This document shows positions 1-5,069 of a stretch of DNA of 5,069 bases, in pieces; position 1 is the first letter of the stretch, and each line of letters starts with the position of its first letter. The notes below the pieces were generated by a model. The model was not told the DNA's origin. It ran no database searches and worked only from the letters and a program-made list of their open reading frames with translations. Source of the stretch: Planctomycetia bacterium. Lineage in GTDB: Bacteria > Planctomycetota > Planctomycetia > Gemmatales > Gemmataceae. Position numbers and translations under genes: made by a program. The stretch is from contig JAKEEV010001255.1 of the NCBI GenBank assembly GCA_022616395.1, positions 1-5,069 of the forward strand. Direction: 5' to 3'.

Positions 1-119
1 GCGACGGTCTTGATTTAATCGGAGCCGGAAGCGTAAGCGACGGTCTATTGGTTTAACCCATCGCTTACGTTTCCGGTTCCGATAAAGAGAAATCCCTTCG
101 CTTACGCTTCCGGCTCCGA
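1..119. repeat. Cluster of short inverted repeats (GCTTACGCTTCCGG family)
   Basis: The 22-nt unit at 19-40 (core GGAGCCGGAAGCGTAAGCGA) is present as an exact reverse complement at 98-119, and as a reverse complement with two mismatches at 61-82. The first ten bases of the window (GCGACGGTCT) match 37-46 and are followed by a similar TTTAA-containing spacer, so they are probably the tail of another forward copy cut by the window edge. Copies at 19-43 and 58-82 can form a stem of about 25 bp with a 14-nt loop. A related pair recurs at 2013-2060. I associate this family with dispersed repeats in Gemmata-like planctomycetes, from memory only. Its function is unknown. The rest of the leader, 120-246, shows no gene and no convincing promoter. 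Confidence 0.85.
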
Positions 120-246
120 TTCGTTGACGAATTATCTCAGATCGTCCAGGCAATGAGTTCCCCCGCCGAAACCAGAGTGTAGAATGTGGCCCGGAACGGT
201 TGCCCAAAAGAGGCGGATGTACATTCCCGGTTCGATATTCCCACAC

Positions 247-251
247 AGGAG
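247..251 (+). promoter_or_regulatory. Shine-Dalgarno site for the DPSL ferritin gene
   Basis: AGGAG lies 8 nt before the ATG at 260. It fixes that ATG as the start in preference to the in-frame TTG at 200, which has no purine-rich site at a proper distance and would add 20 residues that do not resemble the family. Confidence 0.75.
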
Positions 252-259
252 ATTCAGCA

Positions 260-850
260 ATGGGAAAGGTAGCCAGAGAAGTCGTTGAGAAGTCCGGCAT
301 CAACGTGGAGGTGCTTCTCAAGAAGTTGGTGGCGGCCGCAGGCGCGGAGTTCACGACGTTCTACTACTACACCATTCTGCGCGTCGCCGCGATTGGCATG
401 GAGGGTGAAGGACTCAAGGAGATCATCGAGGACGCCCGCATCGAGGACCGCAACCACTTTGAAGCACTCGTTCCGCGCATCTACGAACTCGGAGGCGAAC
501 TTCCGCGCGACATTCGTGGGTTCGCGGACGTGGCCGGCTGTCCCGATGCTTACCTGCCCGACAGCCTCAAGGGCGGCAAGTCACCGACCGGCGCTTCGCT
601 CAAGGATCTGCTCACCGTGTTGGTGGAAGCAGAGCGCTGCGCCATTCGCTGCTACACCGACCTGTGCCAGTTCACGCAAGGCAAAGACCCTCGTACCTAC
701 GCCATCAGCGCCGCGATTCTCAACGAAGAGATCGAACACGAGGCGTGGTTCTCCGAGTTCCTCGGCGAAGGCCCATCGGGTCACTTCCGTCGCGGCAAGC
801 CCGGTGCTTCGCCTTACGTCGCCCCCTTCATGACAGCAGACCACAAGTAA
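260..850 (+). CDS. dps: DPS-like (DPSL/thioferritin) mini-ferritin
   Basis: This is a 196-residue ferritin-like four-helix protein. It closely resembles archaeal DPSL proteins (Sulfolobus, Pyrococcus) as I recall them: [12 protein letters not shown] near 30-41, [20 protein letters not shown] at 54-73, [11 protein letters not shown] at 76-86, GKDPRTY at 141-147, EEIEHEAWF at 156-164 and [11 protein letters not shown] at 172-182. Candidate di-iron ligands are E30, E62 or D63 with H66, a helix-C glutamate (E123 or E125), and E157/H160 in an ExxH motif. C94 and C127 sit where the family has its cysteine pair beside the metal site (the 'thioferritin' feature). C131 and C136 are additional. Characterised DPSLs form cytoplasmic dodecamers that oxidise Fe(II) with peroxide, store iron and protect DNA. 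The loop at about 101-112 ([12 protein letters not shown]) looks longer than in the archaeal proteins. It is the first gene of a plus-strand group with a Rieske protein. The symbol dps follows family usage; it is not a classical bacterial Dps. Confidence 0.92.
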   Translation: MGKVAREVVEKSGINVEVLLKKLVAAAGAEFTTFYYYTILRVAAIGMEGEGLKEIIEDARIEDRNHFEALVPRIYELGGELPRDIRGFADVAGCPDAYLPDSLKGGKSPTGASLKDLLTVLVEAERCAIRCYTDLCQFTQGKDPRTYAISAAILNEEIEHEAWFSEFLGEGPSGHFRRGKPGASPYVAPFMTADHK

Positions 851-856
851 GAGGAG
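851..856 (+). promoter_or_regulatory. Orphan Shine-Dalgarno-like GAGGAG after the DPSL stop
   Basis: GAGGAG directly follows the TAA stop of the ferritin gene and directly precedes the heptamer array. No start codon of a supported gene lies at normal spacing. The next gene (Rieske) starts about 90 nt further on and has no site of its own. It may be the original ribosome binding site of the Rieske gene, displaced by the repeat. That is inference. Confidence 0.4.
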
Positions 857-957
857 TGATCAGTAATCAGTAATCAGTAATCAGTGAACAGCGAAGAGTC
901 AGTGCGGATTGATCACTGATTACTGATCACTGTTCACTGATTACTGATGACTGATCA
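857..957. repeat. Heptamer repeat array in two inverted blocks; long hairpin
   Basis: The left block, 857-891, is five contiguous heptamers: TGATCAG, three TAATCAG and TGAACAG. The right block, 909-957, is seven contiguous heptamers of the reverse complement: TTGATCA, CTGATTA, CTGATCA, CTGTTCA, CTGATTA, CTGATGA and CTGATCA. A 17-nt spacer (892-908) separates them. The arms 873-891 and 930-948 are perfectly complementary (19 bp), and the pairing extends to 864-891/930-957 with two mismatches. The right block runs into the Rieske reading frame and contains its ATG (947-949). The in-frame upstream TGA (938-940) is also repeat sequence. Similar TGATTACTGA-type heptamer repeats are scattered through cyanobacteria and other bacteria. 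No protein-coding content is visible in it. Confidence 0.9.
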
Positions 958-1297
958 CTGGCACAAGGTGCTTCTCAGCGACGCCCTGAAGCAAGGGGCG
1001 CTCGCGAAGGTCTTCGTTGAAGGCGAACCGGTGCTCTTGGCGCGTCTGGAAGACGGGACCGTTGCCGCGGCGTCGGCGATCTGCCCGCATCGAGGAGAGG
1101 ATTTGTCCGGCGGTATGCTCTACATGGGCGCCATCGACTGCCCACTTCACCACTATCTTTACGATCTGCGAACTGGCATCAATCGCTATCCGCGAGACGT
1201 CTTCCCCGCCGATCTCGCGGAGAACGTGGCGCCGCTGCCACTCTATCCGGTTCGGGAAGAGGACGGCTGGATCTGGGTTCGCGGTAAGGAGGCGTGA
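947..1297 (+). CDS. Small Rieske [2Fe-2S] ferredoxin
   Basis: This 116-residue protein is a single Rieske domain. The cluster-binding motif is complete: C46-x-H48, 16 residues, then C65-x2-H68 (CPHRG ... CPLHHYLYD). The N-terminal part (WHKVLLSDALKQG ... VLLARLEDGTVAAAS) is the usual beta-sandwich base, and the end (PLPLYPVREEDGWIWVR) is the usual closing strand. There is no signal peptide or membrane segment, so it should be a soluble cytoplasmic electron carrier, like dioxygenase-type ferredoxins or NirD-like proteins. No oxygenase subunit is nearby; the neighbours are a mini-ferritin 96 nt upstream and a GH10-derived gene 3 nt downstream. The start is uncertain. ATG 947 lies inside the heptamer repeat, so residues 1-4 (MTDH) are repeat-encoded, and no Shine-Dalgarno precedes it. 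The alternative is GTG at 968 (residue 8). An in-frame TGA at 938 excludes starts further upstream. Confidence 0.92.
   Translation: MTDHWHKVLLSDALKQGALAKVFVEGEPVLLARLEDGTVAAASAICPHRGEDLSGGMLYMGAIDCPLHHYLYDLRTGINRYPRDVFPADLAENVAPLPLYPVREEDGWIWVRGKEA
1286..1292 (+). promoter_or_regulatory. Strong Shine-Dalgarno for the GTG start at 1301
   Basis: AAGGAGG lies within the last codons of the Rieske gene, 8 nt before GTG 1301. The near-consensus site at ideal spacing decides the non-ATG start. It also indicates that the downstream gene is translated, probably by coupling to the Rieske gene whose stop is at 1295-1297. Confidence 0.8.
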
Positions 1298-1300
1298 GCC

Positions 1301-2041
1301 GTGACGCGGACGCAGCGGCAGATCGAAGAACACCGTCAGGGCGAAGTGTGCATCGAAGTTCGCGACTCTGCCGGGTCGTGCTCGGATGTTCCCATCTGGG
1401 CCGAACAGGAGTCGCACGCGTTCGTCTTCGGCTGCGTCTTGCCGAAGTGGGAAGGAGCGACCGAGGAGGACTGGCAACGAATTGCGGATCGACTTCACGA
1501 AGTGTTCAACCGCGTGATGGATGACACGCGACCCGATTCGAGCGCGATCCGCGTGGATGTTCCCGACGATGTTCGCCTGAGTCAGTTCCAGTCGGAGTTG
1601 GACGAGCGCGCGGAGGCAGGAAAGCCATTGGAAGTCTGGATTCGCGGAGCGTCCGTTGGTCTGAATGCCGAAGACGATTCGCGCGCTGTGGCCGAACGTG
1701 TGGCCGCGTTGTACACGCTTTGCTTTGCGCATCCCGCCGTTTGTGGAATCATCTGGGCGGGCGAAACGGTCGCGGGTGGCGGCTTGCTTCGGCGCGATGG
1801 CTCTCCGAGACCGGCTTTTCGGTACTTGCACAAGCTGATTGGAACCGTCTGGCACTCGCGCGCCAGCGGAGAGACCGACGCGGCCGGCCGGTTTCGCTTT
1901 CGGGGATTCTTCGGCGACTATCGAGTTGCAGCGCGCATGAACGAAGCACCAGCGACCGTGGCCGTGTTCGCGTGCAAGGGCGAAGGTGGGTTGCCGGTTG
2001 TGTTGACAACGCCGGAGCCGGAAGCGTCGCGACGGGATTAA
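1301..2041 (+). CDS. GH10-derived protein lacking most of the catalytic barrel
   Basis: The protein has 246 residues. Both ends match the ends of planctomycete GH10 (endo-1,4-beta-xylanase family) proteins as I recall them. Residues 6-50 (QIEEHRQG ... HAFVFGCVLPKW) resemble the N-terminal module and the entry to the barrel. Residues 93-184 (LSQFQSELDERAEAGKP ... FAHPAVCGIIWAGE ... GLLRRDGSPRPAFRYLHKLI) resemble the last barrel strands. Residues 190-209 (GETDAAGRFRFRGFFGDYRV) resemble the C-terminal beta module. Only about 20 residues (72-92) link the two halves, where an intact enzyme has very roughly 200. The acid/base motif of the WDVVNE type is absent. The strand that normally carries the ITE nucleophile reads EVWIRGAS, so glycosidase activity is not expected. 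The frame is open and has a strong ribosome binding site. There is no signal peptide. The last nine residues (PEPEASRRD) come largely from a dispersed repeat. It may be a repurposed remnant or a decaying gene; its role beside a ferritin and a Rieske protein is unknown. Confidence 0.7.
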   Translation: MTRTQRQIEEHRQGEVCIEVRDSAGSCSDVPIWAEQESHAFVFGCVLPKWEGATEEDWQRIADRLHEVFNRVMDDTRPDSSAIRVDVPDDVRLSQFQSELDERAEAGKPLEVWIRGASVGLNAEDDSRAVAERVAALYTLCFAHPAVCGIIWAGETVAGGGLLRRDGSPRPAFRYLHKLIGTVWHSRASGETDAAGRFRFRGFFGDYRVAARMNEAPATVAVFACKGEGGLPVVLTTPEPEASRRD

Positions 2042-2060
2042 GAACCGTCGCTTACGCTTC
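2013..2060. terminator. Repeat-derived hairpin between convergent genes
   Basis: A forward copy of the GCTTACGCTTCCGG-family repeat (2013-2035, with AA replaced by a single C at 2028) faces an inverted partial copy (2045-2060). GCGACGG at 2029-2035 pairs perfectly with CCGTCGC at 2045-2051 around a 9-nt loop. The stem continues beyond a small asymmetric bulge through GAAGCGT (2021-2027) with ACGCTTC (2054-2060). It fills the 18-nt gap between the TAA ending at 2041 and the TAG of the minus-strand gene at 2060-2062. Its position suggests a bidirectional transcription stop. There is no clear T-tract on either side, so a classical intrinsic terminator is not proven. Confidence 0.5.
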
Positions 2061-4252
2061 TACTTCTTCTTCGGCGTGCCTTCCACGATCACGGTGATTG
2101 GCACCGAGGGGTAAGTCGGGATTGGGCGCACGACCGGTCCTTTTGGCAGCGGAGCGCCGCTCTGTCCGCGAAGCACAAGCGTATGTGTACCCGGCGGTAA
2201 GTTCGCGGGCACATCGATACTCAGTTTCAGTTCCTTTTGAGTTGAAGTGGCGGTCGCGATGGGTTGAGGACGTGGGTTGCCGCCGGGCTGTCGCGGGCCG
2301 AAAGTCGGAACCACAAAGAAGAGTTGAATCGCATCCTTGAAGTTCTGGCGTCGGTCAACCTTCAGAGTCACTTCGACCTTTCCGCCGGCCTTCGCTTTCA
2401 CTTCCTCCTTGGTCGGCGTCAGCGAGAACGGAGTCTCTCCGCGAATCGCCAGAGCAAGCCCCGGCCCGCGATCCATACGCGTAATCATCGGGGCGTTCGG
2501 CGGTGGTTGAGTCGGTTGCACTCCGATTGCCGGCCAGGTGATCGTGAACGGTCGAGCCGTGTGCTTCAGATCGCCGGAAGTCGCGTGAATCTTCACAAAG
2601 CCTTCCCAGTCCTCCGCGTCCTTGTCGGCGACCAGAACGAGCGTTCCGCGAGTCTGTCCTGGCCCAATGACTTGCGGCGGGCAAGTCACGCCTTCGGGTA
2701 GATCGCTCGCGGTCAACTCGATGGAGTCATTGAAGCCATCGAAGCGGAACACGAAGACGCTGAAGAGTACCGCGCCGCCCTTGGGGAGCGTTCCGCCTTC
2801 CGGTAGGAACGGCGAGAGCGGCATCACCGCGACTCGGAAATCCGGGTTCTCTTTGGCGATGCGTAACACATACTGATCGCGCACACCGAACTGCGTGCCG
2901 GCCTCGCGTGTGGAAACCATCACCTTGTAAGTGCCGTCGTTGGGCACAACGAAACGATAACGAGCGGGGTCATCGCCCTTCGTGTAGAACTGGTTGGGGC
3001 TGAGTGAATCCGCGCCATCGTCCAGTTCGACAATCACCTTTCCCTTGTCGTCGGTGAGAATGAAGTAAGCATCGACGGGCGAGCCGATGCGCTCGGCGAA
3101 CACTTCCAGCGTCCACACTTCTCCCTTATTCGCCTCAAAGCTGTACCAGTGTCGTTCGTTCTTTTTCGCGATGCGGCCCGCGACATCACACGGCACCTTC
3201 ACCTCTTGCGGGCTGTCCGCGGTGGTGTTCTTCTCGTTGTCGAGGATGAGTTCACCGGCATTGGTGCCGAGAACCAGCAAGCCGTCCGTTGTCCCGGTTG
3301 CCCACGCATCGAGACTCGCGGCCCTGGGGGAAACGATTCCGGTCGAGCGAATCTCCGGCTTGAAGGGCTTGCGAGCGAGTGCCGAATAGCTCAGCGAGTC
3401 GAGCGGTCGGCCATCGGGCCGATTAAAATGCCCGGTCGGTTTGGCTCCGTTGAGATTTCGCCCGAAGATGGTGTGATTGTCGGAGCGCGTCGGCGGGAAT
3501 ATCGCATCCACCCACGGGCCGGTTGTCACTGTCAGCCGGTAGAAGTGATCGAAGCCACTAGAGCTGTAAGCAAACTGCGAGAGCCGAACGAGGTAATCAC
3601 CATCGGTCGGTGCCTGGAAGTCGAGTACGGCTTCGCCAGCTCGGTAGCCGCGATTGGAAGCGAGTTGCTTCCCCGTCGACGAGACCACAATCAGGTCGGG
3701 CATCGACAGCCTGCCATCGAGGCTCGAGGACAGGCAGTACACGACAATGTTCTGCCCCGCCTTGGCCTTGAACGTGACGTAATCGACATCGGTATTCGCT
3801 CCGATGATACCGTTGACGGTGGTGTCGAGTTCGATCTTCTGAGCCTGACCCACATCGTTATTCGGTTCGGTTTCGTTCACATCCGTCATGTTGCTGACGA
3901 CGAACGCGCGGGGATTCGAGAGGCCGTTCTTGCTCACGATGCGCACATCGAGCGTGCCGGACGCGATGTCCTTCGGCACGGTCACTTTGAACTTCACGAA
4001 CGTGCTCGGTCGCCCTTGTTGTGGTTGCTTGGGAGCGGGCACCGTCCCGACGAGTTCCGCCTCGAAACCCTTTTCGCTGAAGAACAACTTCTCCTGACCG
4101 TCGAAGCCGTGGCCGCCGAAGGTGACTTCCACAGTGCTGCCGGCCTTCGCGCCGGGCGGAAACACGCTGAGTAACTGCGGGCCAGGCTGAGCCGTGGCGT
4201 AACCAGCCGCGAAGAACACGGCCAACAGTGCAGCGACGCGACGTGTGAACAT
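2060..4252 (-). CDS. Secreted multidomain protein with two PPC domains and Ig-like domains
   Basis: This is a 730-residue exported protein. Residues 1-21 are a signal peptide (MFTRRVAALLAVFFAAGYATA, cleavage likely before QP). Residues 25-122 form an IPT/TIG-like domain (LLSVFPPGAKAGSTVEVTFGG). Residues 126-244 are a first PPC domain (NETEPNNDVGQAQKI ... DVDYVTFKAKAGQ ... DGDYLVRLSQ). A short second IPT-like stretch follows (DAIFPPTRSDNHTIFGRNL). Residues 344-467 are a second PPC domain (GRIAKKNERHWYSFEANKGE ... NDGTYKVMVS). Residues 476-574 and 603-725 are Ig-like beta domains, joined by a proline-rich linker (QPTQPPPNAP). The tail ends in KKK. No peptidase or other catalytic motif is visible, so an extracellular or periplasmic binding or structural role is likely. 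Proteins of this architecture are common in planctomycetes and mostly uncharacterised. The ATG at 4252 is chosen over a GTG 66 nt upstream because it places the signal peptide at the N-terminus; a weak GAGAGA precedes it. It is convergent with the GH10-derived gene. Confidence 0.88.
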   Translation of the reverse strand: MFTRRVAALLAVFFAAGYATAQPGPQLLSVFPPGAKAGSTVEVTFGGHGFDGQEKLFFSEKGFEAELVGTVPAPKQPQQGRPSTFVKFKVTVPKDIASGTLDVRIVSKNGLSNPRAFVVSNMTDVNETEPNNDVGQAQKIELDTTVNGIIGANTDVDYVTFKAKAGQNIVVYCLSSSLDGRLSMPDLIVVSSTGKQLASNRGYRAGEAVLDFQAPTDGDYLVRLSQFAYSSSGFDHFYRLTVTTGPWVDAIFPPTRSDNHTIFGRNLNGAKPTGHFNRPDGRPLDSLSYSALARKPFKPEIRSTGIVSPRAASLDAWATGTTDGLLVLGTNAGELILDNEKNTTADSPQEVKVPCDVAGRIAKKNERHWYSFEANKGEVWTLEVFAERIGSPVDAYFILTDDKGKVIVELDDGADSLSPNQFYTKGDDPARYRFVVPNDGTYKVMVSTREAGTQFGVRDQYVLRIAKENPDFRVAVMPLSPFLPEGGTLPKGGAVLFSVFVFRFDGFNDSIELTASDLPEGVTCPPQVIGPGQTRGTLVLVADKDAEDWEGFVKIHATSGDLKHTARPFTITWPAIGVQPTQPPPNAPMITRMDRGPGLALAIRGETPFSLTPTKEEVKAKAGGKVEVTLKVDRRQNFKDAIQLFFVVPTFGPRQPGGNPRPQPIATATSTQKELKLSIDVPANLPPGTHTLVLRGQSGAPLPKGPVVRPIPTYPSVPITVIVEGTPKKK

Positions 4253-4338
4253 GGTAGGTCTCTCGACTTGGAAGTTAGGCGGGATAGCTGAAGAGTAATC
4301 GCATTCGTAGATCACCACAAGCGCTCATTGTCTTTCGG

Positions 4339-4412
4339 AGTAGTAGGCATTCGCTGGGTGCCGTTCTGCTTTGGACGAGAAAAGCAACGGCACCCGGCGT
4401 GTGCCTACTACT
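4339..4412. repeat. REPIN-like inverted repeat in the divergent intergenic region
   Basis: Two 27-nt arms, 4339-4365 and 4386-4412, are reverse complements at 24 of 27 positions. AGTAGTAGGCA (4339-4349) pairs with TGCCTACTACT (4402-4412), and GGGTGCCGTT (4356-4365) with AACGGCACCC (4386-4395). GCTTT/AAAGC (4368-4372/4381-4385) prolongs the stem. Each arm also has its own small palindrome: GGCA/TGCC in the left, and GGCAC/GTGCC (4389-4393/4401-4405) in the right. This two-REPs-in-opposite-orientation layout is that of REPIN or small MITE elements. It lies between the divergent starts at 4252 (minus) and 4428 (plus), 15 nt before the latter. I saw no promoter in this region with enough match to report. 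Confidence 0.8.
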
Positions 4413-4416
4413 ATTC

Positions 4417-4420
4417 GGAG
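4417..4420 (+). promoter_or_regulatory. Shine-Dalgarno for the O-methyltransferase
   Basis: GGAG lies 7 nt before ATG 4428 and just outside the REPIN-like stem that ends at 4412. It supports this start, which also fits the family's N-terminus. Confidence 0.7.
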
Positions 4421-4427
4421 AACACCC

Positions 4428-5069
4428 ATGCTTCCGAGTTTCGTTCGACCGACGCCAATCACCGACCGACTCTATGAATACGCGTTGTCGGTCGGCTTAC
4501 GCGAGCCAGAAGCGTTCCGTGCGCTTCGAGAAGAGACCGGTAAGCTCTCCGAATGCGAATGGCAGATCGCGCCGGAGCAGGGGCCGCTACTGGCGATGCT
4601 GATTCAACTGATGGGCGCGAAGAAGTGCCTCGAAATCGGCACCTTCACCGGCTATTCCGCCGCGTGGGTCGCGAGCGTGCTTCCGCCGGACGGGAAGATT
4701 ATCTGTTGCGAAGTCAACGAAACTTACGCGAACATCGCCCGCAAACACTGGTCCGCGGCCGGGTTGAGTGAGAAGATCGACTTGCGCATGGCTCCGGCGC
4801 TGAACACACTTACCGAGTTGCTTACCGGCGGGCAGGCGGGCACATTCGATTACGCTTTCATCGACGCCGACAAGGGCCGCTCCAACCTCTATTACGAACG
4901 CTGTCTGGAACTCGTGCGCGACGGCGGACTCATCGCTATCGACAACACGCTCTGGGATGGCAAAGTCGCTGATCCAAGCGTGACAGACCTTGATACGCTC
5001 GCCCTCCGCGCTCTGAACGAGAAGATTTTCAGTGACAACCGGGTGTCACTCAGTTTCTTGCCCTTCGCC
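4428..5069 (+). CDS. SAM-dependent O-methyltransferase, caffeoyl-CoA OMT-like (3' end cut by window)
   Basis: The 214 visible residues run open to the window edge. They form a class I Rossmann-fold methyltransferase of the Methyltransf_3 (caffeoyl-CoA/catechol O-methyltransferase-like) family. The N-terminal helices (ITDRLYEYALSVGLREPEAFRALREET) are followed by QIAPEQGPLLAMLIQLMGAKK. Motif I is LEIGTFTGYSA at 68-78, and the ribose-binding acidic residue is E95 (CCEVN). The metal-site residues expected for this family are present: D146 in FIDADK and D172-N173 in IDNTLW. It should transfer a methyl group from SAM to a hydroxyl (catechol-like) acceptor in a divalent-metal-dependent way. The substrate cannot be told from the sequence, and bacterial members act on varied small molecules. 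The end reached, RVSLSFLPFA, corresponds to the family's closing strand, so only about ten residues are probably missing. It is transcribed divergently from the PPC protein gene, and nothing shows that the two are functionally linked. Confidence 0.9.
   Translation, partial: MLPSFVRPTPITDRLYEYALSVGLREPEAFRALREETGKLSECEWQIAPEQGPLLAMLIQLMGAKKCLEIGTFTGYSAAWVASVLPPDGKIICCEVNETYANIARKHWSAAGLSEKIDLRMAPALNTLTELLTGGQAGTFDYAFIDADKGRSNLYYERCLELVRDGGLIAIDNTLWDGKVADPSVTDLDTLALRALNEKIFSDNRVSLSFLPFA

Noticed and set aside
124..185. Promoter-like TTGACG at 124 and TAGAAT at 180 upstream of the ferritin gene
   Set aside because: The two boxes are about 50 nt apart and neither has a convincing partner at 16-18 nt; planctomycete promoters are poorly defined, so this stays unsupported.
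200..259. TTG 200 as the start of the ferritin gene
   Set aside because: It adds 20 residues unlike the family and lacks a good ribosome site; ATG 260 has AGGAG at 8 nt.
857..957. CRISPR-like array
   Set aside because: The repeats are contiguous 7-mers in two opposite orientations with no unique spacers of regular length and no cas genes.
941..1855. Long minus-strand open frame (304 codons) opposite the Rieske and GH10-derived genes
   Set aside because: The translation is rich in R, A and H with no recognisable domain, while the plus strand carries clear families. It is a GC-bias shadow.
3149..4174. Long plus-strand open frame (341 codons) inside the PPC protein gene
   Set aside because: It lies antisense to recognisable PPC and IPT-like domains, has no family motifs of its own, and is explained by the codon bias of the minus-strand gene.
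2060..4252. Secreted peptidase, because of the PPC domains
   Set aside because: PPC domains often accompany peptidases, but no catalytic triad, zinc motif or peptidase domain is visible in the 730 residues.
4250..4318. GTG 4318 as the start of the PPC protein gene
   Set aside because: It would put 22 polar residues before a well-formed signal peptide that begins at ATG 4252.

Overview
The window looks like a stretch of planctomycete chromosome, most likely from the Gemmata/Gemmataceae side. Three things suggest this: a large secreted protein with two PPC (bacterial pre-peptidase C-terminal) domains and Ig-like domains, a GH10-derived protein of a type I associate with planctomycetes, and several copies of a GCTTACGCTTCCGGCTCC-type repeat that I associate with Gemmata-like genomes. 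The base composition is GC-rich with a strong third-position GC bias, so long antisense shadow frames are common. The taxonomic call rests on recall of family features, not on a search.

Layout. Positions 1-119 hold a cluster of short inverted repeats. Three plus-strand genes follow: a DPSL/thioferritin-type mini-ferritin (260-850), a small Rieske [2Fe-2S] ferredoxin (947-1297) and a GH10-glycosidase-derived protein with most of its catalytic barrel missing (1301-2041). A heptamer repeat array that can fold into a long hairpin separates the first two genes and supplies the annotated Rieske start codon. The Rieske and GH10-derived genes are 3 nt apart, and a strong Shine-Dalgarno for the latter lies inside the former. 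A convergent gene (2060-4252, minus strand) encodes the 730-residue secreted PPC/Ig-like protein. The 18-nt gap between the convergent genes, and the end of the upstream gene, consist of another copy pair of the first repeat family, folded as a hairpin. A 175-nt divergent intergenic region then carries a REPIN-like element made of two inverted 27-nt arms (4339-4412). The window ends inside a SAM-dependent class I O-methyltransferase (4428 to beyond 5069) that lacks only its last few residues.

How the genes may work together. DPSL proteins are dodecameric iron-storing, peroxide-detoxifying cages with a bacterioferritin-like di-iron site. A [2Fe-2S] Rieske protein immediately downstream suggests a dedicated redox partner, by analogy with Bfd (a [2Fe-2S] ferredoxin) and bacterioferritin. 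This is inference from gene order. The role of the GH10 remnant is unknown. The secreted PPC protein and the O-methyltransferase look like independent transcription units.

The most unusual aspect is that three unrelated repeat families sit exactly at gene borders. One provides a start codon, one encodes a C-terminus and a probable transcription-ending hairpin, and one fills a divergent promoter region.
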